A DNA stretch of 64,000 nt from Salipiger marinus (GCF_900100085.1 NZ_FNEJ01000014.1:62001-126000), one strand, 5' to 3'; shown: positions 1 to 8,859, counted from the stretch's first letter. The notes: a model not told the origin generated them from the letters alone. Numbers and translations are program-made.

Positions 1-373
1 GGCGCATCGTCGGCAGCACCGCACGCGCCACGGTCATCGCCCCGAAAAGGTTGACCTCGAACTGCTGGCGCATGTCGTCATCAGGGATCGTCTCGAACCA
101 TCCAAGCTGCGCGCGACCGGCGTTGTTGACCAGAACATCGATCCGGCCAAACGTTTTGATGGCGGCGTCATGCGCAGCCAAAGCCGCCCCGGCATCGGTC
201 ACGTCAAGCGGCAGCACGAGCAGGCGGCCCTGTGGCGCGGAGAGGCGTTCGGCAAGCCCGTCAGCGGTTCGACTGGTGGCCACGACCTTGGCGCCAGCCC
301 GCAAGGCATCGCGGGCGAGCAGATGCCCCAACCCACCGCCAGCCCCGGTGATGAACCATACTTTGTCTGTCAT
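1..373 (-). CDS. SDR family oxidoreductase (partial, C-terminus outside window)
   Basis: This is the N-terminal part of a short-chain dehydrogenase/reductase, read from an ATG at 373 down and off the left edge (about 124 codons seen). The visible features are the glycine-rich nucleotide-binding motif TGAGGGLG near residue 9, an acidic DVTDA stretch, and a classical NNAG motif followed by a region with VNLFGAM, all typical of the classical SDR Rossmann fold. It is transcribed divergently from a LysR regulator with about 100 bases between starts, an arrangement that usually means the regulator controls it. The substrate cannot be inferred, because the catalytic YxxxK segment lies outside the window. 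Confidence 0.85.
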   Translation of the reverse strand, partial: MTDKVWFITGAGGGLGHLLARDALRAGAKVVATSRTADGLAERLSAPQGRLLVLPLDVTDAGAALAAHDAAIKTFGRIDVLVNNAGRAQLGWFETIPDDDMRQQFEVNLFGAMTVARAVLPTMR

Positions 374-471
374 TGTCAGATCCTCTTGTCTGGTGGGCCC
401 TTGATTAGCATGTTTGTGAAGTGTGCGATTAGTGCCCGCAAAATTGTCGGACCAAGTAGTAAGGCTACTGA

Positions 472-1374
472 ATGGAACCCCGTAAGTTTTCGGACCTCGC
501 CATTTTCAACCGGGTTGCCGAACTGGGCAGCTTCACTGCGGCGGCGCGCAGCCTTGGGGTGACCCAGTCCGCCGTCAGCCAGACCGTGAAGCGCCTTGAG
601 GGCGAACTGGGTCTCAGGCTGCTGTCACGTTCGACGCGCAGCCTTGCCCCGACCGCAGCGGGGGAGCGGCTGCTGGACACGCTCGCCCCGGTGATTGCAG
701 AGCTGGATGCGGAGATCGAGGAGCTTGGGCGGCTGCGCGAGCAGCCGGGCGGGCGCCTGCGGGTGACCTGCGGAAAACATGCCGCGGATACGCTCGTCTG
801 GCCGGCCTTTGCGCGGCTGATCGCGGCCCATCCCGAGATTGACGGCGAACTGAGCGTGGAGAACCGGCATGTCGATATCGTGGCCGAGCGGTTCGACATC
901 GGGATACGGCTGCGCGAGGATCTGGAGATGGACATGGTCGCGGTGCCCGTGGGCCCATCTCTGAGGGCTGTCGTGGTGGGCGCGGCGCGGTATCTCGACA
1001 CCTGCGATCCGCCGCGCAGGCCGCGCGAGCTGTCGGCGCATCGCTGCATCGGGTTCAGAAACGCCGGTGGCACCCTGTCGCCGTGGTCGTTCGAAAAGGA
1101 TGGGCGGGCGGAGACGGTGAAGGTGGCGCCGTCCGTCATCGTCAATGACGGTGACGCGCTCGTCGGGGCGGCCTGTGCGGGGATGGGGTTGGCCTACATG
1201 CTTGAAGACCTTGCCGCGCCCGCGCTGAAGGACGGCGGTCTTGTCGAAGTCCTTGCCGACTGGTGCCCCCGGTTTCCGGGCTACCACGCGTTCTATTCTA
1301 GCCGCCGCCAGCCCACCCGTGCCTTTAGCCTGTTTCTGGAAAGCCTTCGGCAGGGGGCGGATAGAGAGAGCTGA
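472..1374 (+). CDS. LysR family transcriptional regulator
   Basis: This 300-residue protein has the standard LysR layout. The N-terminal winged helix-turn-helix spans about residues 5-65 and contains the GSFTAAARSLGVTQSAVSQ signature. An effector-binding domain (roughly 90-290) follows, with the typical FDIGIRL motif. It most resembles the CrgA/DsdC-like LysR subgroup that often sits opposite an SDR or quinone reductase. It lies back to back with the partial SDR at the left edge and probably regulates that gene. The ATG at 472 matches the usual N-terminus of the family. The inducer is not predictable. Confidence 0.9.
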   Translation: MEPRKFSDLAIFNRVAELGSFTAAARSLGVTQSAVSQTVKRLEGELGLRLLSRSTRSLAPTAAGERLLDTLAPVIAELDAEIEELGRLREQPGGRLRVTCGKHAADTLVWPAFARLIAAHPEIDGELSVENRHVDIVAERFDIGIRLREDLEMDMVAVPVGPSLRAVVVGAARYLDTCDPPRRPRELSAHRCIGFRNAGGTLSPWSFEKDGRAETVKVAPSVIVNDGDALVGAACAGMGLAYMLEDLAAPALKDGGLVEVLADWCPRFPGYHAFYSSRRQPTRAFSLFLESLRQGADRES

Positions 1375-1412
1375 CGGGCAGGCTGCCCTGTCCGCCGCTG
1401 AGCGGTCGACAC

Positions 1413-1439
1413 AAAAAGGGCGGGCCGAGGCCCGCCCTT
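1413..1439 (-). terminator. Intrinsic terminator downstream of the FKBP gene
   Basis: Arms AAGGGCGGGCC (1416-1426) and GGCCCGCCCTT (1429-1439) are perfectly complementary. On the minus strand the hairpin is followed by a T run (the A run at 1413-1417). It lies 25 bases past the stop codon of the FKBP gene. It could also stop transcripts from the convergent LysR gene. Confidence 0.75.
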
Positions 1440-1463
1440 GCGCGTCATGTCGTCCTGAGGGGC

Positions 1464-1892
1464 TCAGGCGATTTCGACCAGCTCGATGGCGAAGGTCAGA
1501 TCCTTGCCAGCCAGCGGGTGGTTGGCGTCCAGCGTCACTTCGCTGTCGCTCACCTCGGCCACGGTCACCTGCACCACCTGCCCGGTGGGGGTCTGCACCT
1601 GCAGCGGCGTGCCCAGCTCCAGCGGGATGTGGTCGGGAATTTCGGTGCGCGGCACGGTCTGGCGGGCTTCGGGCTGCACGGCGCCATAGGCATCCTCGGC
1701 GGGAACCTCGACGGTCTTCTTCTCGCCCACGGCCATGCCGGGGATGGCCTTTTCAAGGCCGGGGATGATCTGGCCCGATCCCACGGTAAATTCCAGCGGG
1801 TCGCGGCCCGAGCTGGAATCGAAGGGGGTGCCATCGTTCAGCGTGCCGGTGTAATGAATGCGGACGGTATCGCCGGTCTTGACCTGCGTCAT
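1464..1892 (-). CDS. FKBP-type peptidyl-prolyl cis-trans isomerase, SlyD-like
   Basis: The 142-residue product starts at the ATG at 1892, whose N-terminus (VKTGDTVRIHYTGTL) is the conserved beginning of this family; longer upstream extension would add unrelated sequence. The FKBP core includes the GSGQIIPGLEKAI segment. It is interrupted at about residues 75-120 by the insert-in-flap chaperone domain and closes with the DANHPLAGKDLTF signature of SlyD/FkpA-type small FKBPs. It lacks the histidine-rich metal-binding tail of E. coli SlyD and has no signal peptide, so a cytoplasmic folding helper is expected. A strong terminator follows it. Confidence 0.92.
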   Translation of the reverse strand: MTQVKTGDTVRIHYTGTLNDGTPFDSSSGRDPLEFTVGSGQIIPGLEKAIPGMAVGEKKTVEVPAEDAYGAVQPEARQTVPRTEIPDHIPLELGTPLQVQTPTGQVVQVTVAEVSDSEVTLDANHPLAGKDLTFAIELVEIA

Positions 1893-2068
1893 GAGAAACT
1901 CCGTATCTTTGGGGGAAATTGGTGAATGATCGAGGCCGCCTGTCACGACGGGTACTCGTTTGCTCCGCCCCAACTTAAGCAAGCCTGCCCCTGAATGCAA
2001 ACCGGGGGCGGAATTTGGCCTTTCCCGGCGAGGCCGCGCATGTCACGTTCGGGCATGGGAGGCCGGTC

Positions 2069-2746
2069 ATGACCCTGACAACCTGCGTCTTTGACGCTTA
2101 TGGCACGCTGTTCGACGTGTCCGCCGCCGCGCGCCGCGCCGCCGCCGAGCCGGGGATGGAGCCGCTGGGTCCGCTCTGGCGCGATCTGGCCACCGACTGG
2201 CGACGCAAGCAGCTGGAATACACATGGCTGCGCGCCATCACCGGCCATCACGTCGATTTCTGGCAGGTAACCATGGACGGGCTGGATTGGGCGATGGCCC
2301 GGCAGGGCCTGTCCGATGCCGCGATGCGCGCCCGGCTGATGGCGCTTTACCGCGCGCTGGACGCCTATCCCGAGGTGCCCGCGCTGCTGGCAGATCTCAA
2401 GGCGCGGGGGCTGCGCTGCGCGATCCTGTCCAATGGCAGCCCCGACATGCTGCAGGCGGCGGTGGATCATGCGGGCATCGGCGCCGCGCTCGACGCGGTG
2501 CTGTCGGTGGAGGAGGCGGGCATCTACAAACCCGCCCGCGCGGTCTATGACCTTGTGGGGGCGCGGTTCGGAACCGATCCGGCGGAGGTGCTGTTTGTCT
2601 CCTCCAACGGATGGGACGCGGCGGGGGCTGCGGCCTATGGCTTTGCCACGGTCTGGGTCAACCGCGCGGGCGAGCCCGAGGACCGGCTGATGGCGCGCCC
2701 GGCCCATGTGCTGCCTGACCTGTCCTCCCTTCCGGAGCTGCTGTGA
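2069..2746 (+). CDS. Haloacid dehalogenase, type II (HAD superfamily)
   Basis: The 225-residue protein begins at the ATG at 2069, which places the nucleophile Asp9 in the usual N-terminal CVFDAYGTLFD motif; an in-frame earlier start would add an unlikely 18-residue extension. HAD motif II is the SNGSPDM segment near residue 120, a lysine follows in EEAGIYKP, and the FVSSNGWDAAGA motif supplies the acidic metal ligands. This pattern is that of (S)-2-haloacid dehalogenase type II, although many such proteins act on other small halogenated or phosphorylated substrates. The stop codon overlaps the start of the next hydrolase gene (TGATG), so the two are translationally coupled. Confidence 0.88.
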   Translation: MTLTTCVFDAYGTLFDVSAAARRAAAEPGMEPLGPLWRDLATDWRRKQLEYTWLRAITGHHVDFWQVTMDGLDWAMARQGLSDAAMRARLMALYRALDAYPEVPALLADLKARGLRCAILSNGSPDMLQAAVDHAGIGAALDAVLSVEEAGIYKPARAVYDLVGARFGTDPAEVLFVSSNGWDAAGAAAYGFATVWVNRAGEPEDRLMARPAHVLPDLSSLPELL

Positions 2747-3573
2747 TGCCACAATTTGTCACCTCTGACGGACTGACGCTGTTCTACACTGACGAAGGCG
2801 CGGGCCTGCCGCTGCTGTGCCTTGCCGGGCTGACCCGCGACGGGCGCGATTTCGACTATCTGGCGCCGCATCTGGATGCCGCGAAGGTGCGGCTGATCCG
2901 GCTGGACTATCGCGGGCGCGGGCGGTCGGACTGGGGCGATCCCGCCAGCTACACCATTCCCACCGAGGCGCGCGACGCGCTGGAACTGCTGGACCATCTG
3001 GGGCTGGCGCAGGCGGCGGTGCTGGGCACCTCGCGCGGGGGGCTGATCGCCATGGTGCTGGCGGCCAGCGCCAAGGCGCGTCTGCTGGGCGTGGCGCTGA
3101 ACGACATCGGCCCCGAGATCGCGCCCGAGGGGCTGGAGGTCATCAAGGGCTATCTGGGCCGCAACCCGGTCTGGCGCAGCCATGACGAGGCGGCGGCGGC
3201 GCGCGGCGCGGTGATGCGCGGCTTTGCCGATGTGCCCGCCTCCCGCTGGCGCGCCGAGGTGGAGAAATTCTACCGCGAGACGCCGGAGGGGCTGGTCATC
3301 ACCTATGATCCGGCGCTGCGCGAGGCGGTGCTCGGCAGCGGCGCGCAGCCCGCCGCCGATCTGTGGCCGCTTTTCGACGCGCTGAAGGGCCTGCCGCTGT
3401 GCGCGCTGCGCGGCGCCGGATCCGACCTGCTGTCGCCCGAGACCTTCGCGCAGATGACCGCGCGCCGCCCGGACATGATCGCGGCAGAGATTCCCGGGCG
3501 CGGTCATGTGCCGTTTCTGGACGAGCCCGCCGCGCTGGATGCGCTGGCGCGCTGGCTGCGGATGCTGGGCTGA
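2746..3573 (+). CDS. Alpha/beta-fold hydrolase
   Basis: A 275-residue alpha/beta hydrolase. The nucleophile elbow GTSRGG carries Ser96, a likely acid sits in the GAGSDLLSPE segment, and the catalytic histidine is in GRGHVPFLDEP near the C-terminus. The oxyanion region DYRGRGRSDW is intact. I chose the ATG at 2746 because it overlaps the stop of the preceding HAD gene; a GTG one codon earlier is also possible. Pairing with a haloacid dehalogenase suggests a small catabolic or detoxification operon. The substrate is unknown. Confidence 0.88.
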   Translation: MPQFVTSDGLTLFYTDEGAGLPLLCLAGLTRDGRDFDYLAPHLDAAKVRLIRLDYRGRGRSDWGDPASYTIPTEARDALELLDHLGLAQAAVLGTSRGGLIAMVLAASAKARLLGVALNDIGPEIAPEGLEVIKGYLGRNPVWRSHDEAAAARGAVMRGFADVPASRWRAEVEKFYRETPEGLVITYDPALREAVLGSGAQPAADLWPLFDALKGLPLCALRGAGSDLLSPETFAQMTARRPDMIAAEIPGRGHVPFLDEPAALDALARWLRMLG

Positions 3574-3580
3574 GGCGCGA

Positions 3581-4486
3581 TCAGCCCTGCAGGAAGACCC
3601 GGCTGGGGTGCAGCTCGCCGCCCTTGTAGACGCCCACGGCCACGGCGCGGCCTTCGAACGAGGCCCAGGCCTCGTCGCCATATTCGGCCTCGGAGGGGAT
3701 CACCATGCCGGGATTGCCGTTGCGCAGCCGTGCCGCGCCTTCGGCGGTGCAGCGCAGTTCCGGCAGATCGGCCAGCCCGGTTTCCAAGGGCAGCAGATGC
3801 GCGTCAAGCTCGGGCGATTTCGCCAGCGCGTCGATCTGGTCGATGCTGAGCCCGTCCGAGGCCTCGAACGGGCCGGACCAGATGCGGCGCAGCTTGAGCA
3901 CATGGCCATGGCAGCCCAGCACCTCGCCCAGATCGCGCGCGATGGAGCGCACATAGCCACCCTTGCCGCAGACCATGTCCAGTTCGACATGATCGGCATC
4001 GGGGCGGTCGACCAGCAGCAGTTCCTCCACCCAGAGCGGGCGGGCCACCAGATCCATCGTCTCGCCGTCGCGGGCGCGTTTATAGGCGCGTTCGCCATCG
4101 ACTCGCACGGCGGAGAACTGCGGCGGCACCTGCTGGATCTCGCCGACAAAGCCGTGCAGCGCCTCCTTGATCTGCGCGTCGGTGGGGCGCAGGTCGCTGG
4201 TGTCGAGGATTTCGCCCTCGGCATCGTCGGTATTGGTGCGCTGCCCGAGCCGCACGGTGAAGCGATAGGCCTTCAGGGCATCGGTGATCCATGGCACGGT
4301 CTTGGTCGCCTCGCCAAGCGCCACGGCGAGAACGCCGGTCGCCTCGGGGTCGAGCGTGCCGGCATGGCCCGCCTTTTTTGCGTCCAGCGCCCAGCGGACC
4401 TTGTTCACCACCGAGGTGGAGGTCATGCCTGCGGGCTTGTCCACGACCAGCCAGCCGGAAATGTCGCGGCCCTTCTTGCGTCCCAT
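3581..4486 (-). CDS. truB: tRNA pseudouridine(55) synthase
   Basis: TruB makes the universal pseudouridine at position 55 in the T-loop of tRNAs. The 301-residue protein has the family's N-terminal KPAGMTS motif and the [12 protein letters not shown] motif, with catalytic Asp46. The central RRIWSGPF region and a C-terminal PUA-like extension follow. Length and start ([12 protein letters not shown]) fit alphaproteobacterial TruB. It converges with the alpha/beta hydrolase, leaving only 7 bases between the stops. The usual partner rpsO is not in this stretch. Confidence 0.96.
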   Translation of the reverse strand: MGRKKGRDISGWLVVDKPAGMTSTSVVNKVRWALDAKKAGHAGTLDPEATGVLAVALGEATKTVPWITDALKAYRFTVRLGQRTNTDDAEGEILDTSDLRPTDAQIKEALHGFVGEIQQVPPQFSAVRVDGERAYKRARDGETMDLVARPLWVEELLLVDRPDADHVELDMVCGKGGYVRSIARDLGEVLGCHGHVLKLRRIWSGPFEASDGLSIDQIDALAKSPELDAHLLPLETGLADLPELRCTAEGAARLRNGNPGMVIPSEAEYGDEAWASFEGRAVAVGVYKGGELHPSRVFLQG

Positions 4487-4567
4487 AGTCTGCTCCGGTT
4501 GTGACGAAGCGCGCCCGTTAGCAGGCCGGGGCGCGTCCTGTCAATTGTGCTGCGTGGCGGGAGCGGC

Positions 4568-4632
4568 AGGGGGCGCTGCCCCCTCTTGGGGCTTTGCCCC
4601 AATTCACCCCCGGAGTTCGGGGGCAAGATGAA
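4568..4632. repeat. GC-rich palindromic intergenic repeat, tail form B
   Basis: Three consecutive hairpins fill the gap between truB and the Lrp gene: AGGGGGC/GCCCCCT (4568-4584), TTGGGGC/GCCCCAA (4586-4602) and CCCCCG/CGGGGG (about 4606-4622). They are followed by the tail CAAGATGAAG. An almost identical element stands at 21388-21453, and related elements are found at four other intergenic sites in the window. It has no coding potential and its function is unknown. Confidence 0.8.
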
Positions 4633-4638
4633 GCCGCA

Positions 4639-5100
4639 TCAGCCGTCGCGGTCGAGCTTGGTGCTGAGATGGATCAGGCTTTCCGAACTGCGCACGCCGC
4701 GCGCCTCGGCGATGCGGTCGAGCGTGGCATCGAGTTCGGCGGTGCTGCTGGCGCTGAGCGTCAGCAGCAGATCCACCCGGCCCGACACGGTATGGACCTG
4801 ATCCACCACCGGCATCTGGCGCAGCCGCGCCAGCAGGTCGGCCTGCGTGCGGGGTTCGAGCGTGACCAGCACCGTGGCGCGGATCGGCGCGCGGCCCGCC
4901 GCGCCGCGCCGCAGGGTGAAGCCCGCGATGACGCCGCGCGCCACCAGCCGGTCGATGCGGGCCTGCACCGTGGTGCGGGCAAGGCCGAGCCTGCGCGCCA
5001 GATCGGCCACGGGGCGGCGCGCATCGGCGGCCAGCAGCGCCAGCAGCGCGCGGTCGGTTTCGTCGATCTGTGGTGCGGTGTCGTCATTCTGTTCAGACAT
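4639..5100 (-). CDS. Lrp/AsnC family transcriptional regulator
   Basis: A 153-residue feast/famine regulator. The N-terminal helix-turn-helix covers about residues 12-65 (DETDRALLALLAADAR, then LARRLGLARTTVQ). A C-terminal RAM ligand-binding domain of about 80 residues follows. The ATG at 5100 gives a normal family N-terminus. It is divergent from a PLP-dependent decarboxylase with only about 80 bases between, so the decarboxylase is its probable target. The short intergenic region contains a GGTCAG...CTGACC inverted repeat (5104-5109 and 5160-5165) that could be an operator. The likely ligand is a basic amino acid or derivative, which is inference from the neighbour. Confidence 0.92.
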   Translation of the reverse strand: MSEQNDDTAPQIDETDRALLALLAADARRPVADLARRLGLARTTVQARIDRLVARGVIAGFTLRRGAAGRAPIRATVLVTLEPRTQADLLARLRQMPVVDQVHTVSGRVDLLLTLSASSTAELDATLDRIAEARGVRSSESLIHLSTKLDRDG

Positions 5101-5181
5101 GCTGGTCAGTCTGGCAGATCTGCTGCCTGAAATCGAGCGGGATCGCTGGCAGGCTGGAGCTGACCGACATGGAGGCCCCTG

Positions 5182-6309
5182 ATGAACCACGACCGCACCC
5201 TGACCACATCCGCCGACAGCTGGCTGAGGGCCAATCTGCCCGACGCGCCGGTGTTCCTGTTCTGCCCGGACCGGCTGGCGGAGACGGCGGCGGCGTTTCT
5301 GGCGGGGTTCCCCGGAACCGTCAGCTATGCGGTGAAGGCCAATCCCGATCCGGCGCTGGTGGAGGGGCTGGTGGCGGCGGGGATCACGGTGTTTGACGTG
5401 GCCTCCCCCGCCGAGATGGCGCTGGTGCGCGGGATCTGCCCCGAGGCGGTGCTGCATTACCACAACCCGGTGCGGTCGCGCGACGAGGTGGCCGAGGGGC
5501 TGCGCTTTGGCTGCGTGTCATGGTCGGTGGACCGCGCGGGGGAGCTGGCCAAGCTGGCGGCGCTGCCGCGCGGCACCGAAGTGGCGGTGCGGCTGAAGCT
5601 GCCGGTGGCGGGCGCCGTCTATGATTTTGGCGCCAAGTTCGGCGCGGCCCCCGGGGAGGCGGGGCTGCTGCTGCGCGAGGTGGCGGCGATGGGGCTGGTG
5701 CCGTCGGTCACCTTTCATCCGGGCACGCAATGCCCCGATCCCGCCGCGTGGGAGAGTTATATCGCGGCGGCGGCGCGGGTGGCGGCATCGGCAGGCGTGC
5801 GGCTGCACCGGCTCAATGTCGGCGGCGGCTTTCCTGCCCGGCGCGGCGGCGAGGCGCCGGATCTGCGCGCGATCTTTGCCGCCATCGAACGGGCGCGGGA
5901 TGTGCATTTTGGCGCAGACGGCCCCGATCTGGTCTGCGAGCCGGGCCGCGCGCTTTGTGCCGAGGCGCTGATGCTGGCGCTGCGGGTCAAGGCGGTGGCG
6001 CCGGAGGCGGTGTTCCTGAATGACGGCATCTATGGCGGGCTGGCGGAATGGCGCGACATGGGGCCGCTTGACCGGCTGCGGATCTTCGCGCCCGACGGCA
6101 CGCCGCGGTCGGGGGCGGGCCTGCCGCGGGTGGTGTTCGGCCCGACCTGCGACAGTCTGGACCGGCTGCCCGAGCCGGTGGCGCTGCCCGAGGATCTGGC
6201 GGAGGGAGACTTCCTGCTGATCGAGGGCATGGGCGCCTATTCGCGGGCGCTGGTCACCGGCTTCAATGGTTATGGCGCGCGCAGCATGGTGCGGATGCCC
6301 GCAGGCTGA
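5182..6309 (+). CDS. Type III PLP-dependent decarboxylase (ornithine/DAP/arginine family)
   Basis: The 375-residue enzyme belongs to fold type III PLP enzymes. The PLP-binding lysine is Lys52 in the SYAVKANPDP motif, a glycine-rich phosphate loop NVGGGFP and the EPGRALC motif follow, and a catalytic cysteine is at about residue 323 in FGPTCDSLDR. The ATG at 5182 has a GGAGG Shine-Dalgarno sequence six bases upstream. The length matches bacterial ornithine/lysine decarboxylases and carboxynorspermidine-type enzymes, giving diamines or polyamines. The exact amino acid is not certain. The adjacent Lrp-type regulator supports amino-acid-responsive expression. Confidence 0.88.
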   Translation: MNHDRTLTTSADSWLRANLPDAPVFLFCPDRLAETAAAFLAGFPGTVSYAVKANPDPALVEGLVAAGITVFDVASPAEMALVRGICPEAVLHYHNPVRSRDEVAEGLRFGCVSWSVDRAGELAKLAALPRGTEVAVRLKLPVAGAVYDFGAKFGAAPGEAGLLLREVAAMGLVPSVTFHPGTQCPDPAAWESYIAAAARVAASAGVRLHRLNVGGGFPARRGGEAPDLRAIFAAIERARDVHFGADGPDLVCEPGRALCAEALMLALRVKAVAPEAVFLNDGIYGGLAEWRDMGPLDRLRIFAPDGTPRSGAGLPRVVFGPTCDSLDRLPEPVALPEDLAEGDFLLIEGMGAYSRALVTGFNGYGARSMVRMPAG

Positions 6310-6389
6310 GCCGGGTCGGCGGCGGGGGCGCTGGACTCTGCCGGTCATCTGCCTACAGTCGCGGCCAAAGGCAGACCGCGAGGAGACCC

Positions 6390-8681
6390 ATGGAAAAATT
6401 CGGCAAGGCGCAGGCGATGCGGCGCAGCGAAGATGTGCGCTTTCTCACCGGGCACGGGCGTTATGTGGATGACATCGCGCCCGAGGGCGCGCTGCACGGG
6501 ATCATGTTCCGCTCTCCGGTGGCGCATGCGGTGATTGACGCGCTGGATGTGGAAGCGGCGCGTCAGGCGCCCGGCGTGCATCTGGTGGTGACGGTGGAGG
6601 ATCTGCTGGCGGCGGAGGTCGACATCACCATGACCGGCGTGGTCATGGAGAACCGCGACGGCAGCAAGGGGGCGGCGCCGACCCGGCCCTGGCTTGCGCA
6701 CAAGCGGGTGCGCCATGTGGGCGAACCGGTGGCGCTGATCGTGGCCGACAGCCTGCAGGCGGCGCAGGATGCCGCCGAACTGATCGAGTTCGACTATACC
6801 GAACTGCCCGCGCATCTGGACATCTGCGCCGGGGGCGAGGCTCTGCATCCCGAGGCGCCGGACAACCGCGCCTTTGACTTCGGCATGGGGCGCGAGGCGG
6901 AAACCGCTGCCGCCATCGACAGCGCGGCCAAGGTCGTGCGGCTGGAAGTGGGCGACAACCGCGTCATCGTCAACGCGATGGAGCCGCGCGGCGCCTATGC
7001 GGAATGGGATGGCAGCCGTCTGCATGTGGCGTTCAACGGGCAGGGGGTCTGGGGGCTGAAGGGCGACATGGCGCGCGTCTTTGGTCTGGACGAGGCCAAT
7101 GTGCGCGTGACCAACCCCGATGTGGGGGGCGGCTTCGGCATGAAGGCCGCGCCTTATCCGGAATATTTCGCCATCGCCTTTGCCGCGATGACGCTGGGCC
7201 AGCCGGTGCGCTGGATGTCCGACCGGACCGAGGCGATGCTGTCGGACCATGCCGGGCGCGATCTGGTGACCATGGCGGAACTGGCTTTTGATGCAGAGAA
7301 CCGCATCACCGCCTACCGCGTGCACACGCTGTGCAACCTTGGCGCCTATAACTCGAATTTCGGGCAGGCGATCCAGTCGATCCTCTTTGCCAAGGTGCTG
7401 ACCGGCACCTATGACATCCAGAACGCATGGATGCGCTGCGAAGGGTTCTACACCAACACCACGCAGGTGGATGCCTATCGCGGCGCGGGCCGCCCAGAGG
7501 CGATCTATGTGCTGGAGCGGATGATGGACCGCGCCGCGCGCGAGCTGGGGGTGGATCCGCAGGAGCTGCGCCGGATCAACTTCATCAAGGAGTTTCCCTA
7601 CAAGACCGTCACCGGCGAGAATTACGACGTGGGCGATTTCTCCCGCGTGCTGGGCCATGCCGAAGCGGATGCCGACATCGCGGGCTTTGCCGCGCGCCGT
7701 GCCGCCTCGGAAGCGCATGGCAAGCTGCGCGGACTGGGCCTGTGCTATTACATCGAAAGCATCCTTGGCGATCCGTCGGAGGATGTGCGGGTGGAATTCA
7801 CCCCCGAGGGCGGCGCGCTGATCTATGTGGGCACGCAGTCCAACGGGCAGGGCCACGAGACGGTCTATGCCAAGTTCCTGTCCGATCAGACCGGCATCCC
7901 GTTCGAGGCCATCGAGGTGGTGCAGGGCGACAGCGACCTGATCGCACGGGGCGGGGGCACCGGCGGCTCGCGCTCGGTGACGACGCAGGCCACGGTGACG
8001 CTGACCGCCGTGCGCGACATGGTGGCGGGCTTCACCGAATTCCTTGCAGGCGAAATGGGCGTGGATCCGGACGAGGTGCGTTTTGATGACGAACGCTTCC
8101 GCGCCGAGGGGTCGAACCTGACCCCCACCATGCTGGAAGTGGCGGCGCTGGCGCGCGAGAAGGGCCGCGAGGATCTGCTGACATGGTCGGCCCGCACCGC
8201 CATCGACGCGCGTTCCTATCCCAATGGCGCGCATTTCTGCGAGGTGGAGGTTGATCCCGACACCGGCGTGACGCAGGTGGTCAAATACACCGTGGTCGAC
8301 GATTTCGGCAATCTCATCAACCCGATGCTGGCCGAGGGGCAGGTGCATGGCGGCGTGGTGCAGGGTCTGGGTCAGGCGCTGACCGAGCGGGTGGTCTATG
8401 ACGAGGACGGCCAGCTTCTGACCGCCACCTTCATGGATTACGCCATGCCGCGCGCCAAGGATTCGCCGTGGATCGCCTTTGACGTGGAGCCGGTGCCCTC
8501 TACCGGCAACCCGATGGGCATGAAGGGCTGCGGCGAGGCGGGCACGGTGGGATCCATGGCTGCCGTGGCCAATGCGGTGCAGGACGCGCTCTGGGATCGG
8601 GGCATCCGTCAGGCCGACATGCCCTTCACCCCGCACCGGGTCTGGGAGATGCTGCAGGGCAGCCGGATGGCGGCGGAATAA
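6390..8681 (+). CDS. Xanthine dehydrogenase-family molybdopterin-binding subunit (form II CoxL-like)
   Basis: This 763-residue protein is the large catalytic subunit of the molybdenum hydroxylase family. Molybdopterin-binding motifs are present: GGGFGMK near residue 247, GQGHETVY, and GGGTGGSRSV. The catalytic glutamate is Glu716 in KGCGEAGTVG. The active-site loop reads AYRGAGRPEA, the form II type, not the AYRCSFR loop of true aerobic CO dehydrogenases. The substrate is therefore probably an aldehyde or heterocycle. A holoenzyme needs FAD and 2Fe-2S subunits, but none is encoded next to it: a PLP enzyme lies upstream and about 500 noncoding bases lie downstream. The start is preceded by GAGGAG. 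Confidence 0.88.
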   Translation: MEKFGKAQAMRRSEDVRFLTGHGRYVDDIAPEGALHGIMFRSPVAHAVIDALDVEAARQAPGVHLVVTVEDLLAAEVDITMTGVVMENRDGSKGAAPTRPWLAHKRVRHVGEPVALIVADSLQAAQDAAELIEFDYTELPAHLDICAGGEALHPEAPDNRAFDFGMGREAETAAAIDSAAKVVRLEVGDNRVIVNAMEPRGAYAEWDGSRLHVAFNGQGVWGLKGDMARVFGLDEANVRVTNPDVGGGFGMKAAPYPEYFAIAFAAMTLGQPVRWMSDRTEAMLSDHAGRDLVTMAELAFDAENRITAYRVHTLCNLGAYNSNFGQAIQSILFAKVLTGTYDIQNAWMRCEGFYTNTTQVDAYRGAGRPEAIYVLERMMDRAARELGVDPQELRRINFIKEFPYKTVTGENYDVGDFSRVLGHAEADADIAGFAARRAASEAHGKLRGLGLCYYIESILGDPSEDVRVEFTPEGGALIYVGTQSNGQGHETVYAKFLSDQTGIPFEAIEVVQGDSDLIARGGGTGGSRSVTTQATVTLTAVRDMVAGFTEFLAGEMGVDPDEVRFDDERFRAEGSNLTPTMLEVAALAREKGREDLLTWSARTAIDARSYPNGAHFCEVEVDPDTGVTQVVKYTVVDDFGNLINPMLAEGQVHGGVVQGLGQALTERVVYDEDGQLLTATFMDYAMPRAKDSPWIAFDVEPVPSTGNPMGMKGCGEAGTVGSMAAVANAVQDALWDRGIRQADMPFTPHRVWEMLQGSRMAAE

Positions 8682-8701
8682 GGCGCCTGCCAAATCCGGG
8701 A

Positions 8702-8859
8702 GTGAAGATCAAGAAAATTCTTCACGTCTTCTTGAGGGGGCTTCCGGATGTGGCATTTTCGCCTATCTTTGGATCAGGAGCGCGGATCCGGAACCCCCGC
8801 GCACCCTTCACTGTCCCTCGTTCCACGACTTGCGCCCGGGTTCGTCCCGGGCGCTTTTT
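8702..8859 (+). ncRNA. Candidate structured small RNA or mRNA 3' element
   Basis: Three stem-loops follow each other just after the CoxL-like stop. The first is GTGAAGA (8702-8708) with TCTTCAC (8719-8725). The second is a long stem, GGGGG plus TTCCGGAT (8736-8749), with ATCCGGAA plus CCCCC (8786-8798), bulged only at C8741 and closing a 36-base loop. The third is an intrinsic terminator at 8832-8859. No convincing ORF crosses the region. I see no match to tmRNA, SRP RNA, RNase P or tRNA features. It may be an independent sRNA, a processed 3' UTR, or an attenuator. Family unknown. Confidence 0.45.
8832..8859 (+). terminator. Intrinsic terminator ending the CoxL-like transcript or RNA candidate
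   Basis: A perfect nine-base stem GCGCCCGGG (8832-8840) with CCCGGGCGC (8846-8854), loop TTCGT, is followed directly by five T residues. It ends transcription from the CoxL-like gene or from the structured RNA candidate. Confidence 0.85.

Noticed and set aside
6390-8681. True aerobic CO dehydrogenase large subunit
   Set aside because: The active-site loop is AYRGAGR (form II), not AYRCSFR, and there are no accessory cox genes.
6345-8693. 782-codon minus-strand frame opposite the CoxL-like gene
   Set aside because: No recognisable domain; the plus strand carries intact molybdoenzyme motifs.
8702-8859. SRP RNA, 6S RNA or tmRNA
   Set aside because: No SRP tetraloop domain sequence, no tRNA-like ends, and the three separate stems do not form the single long 6S-type hairpin.
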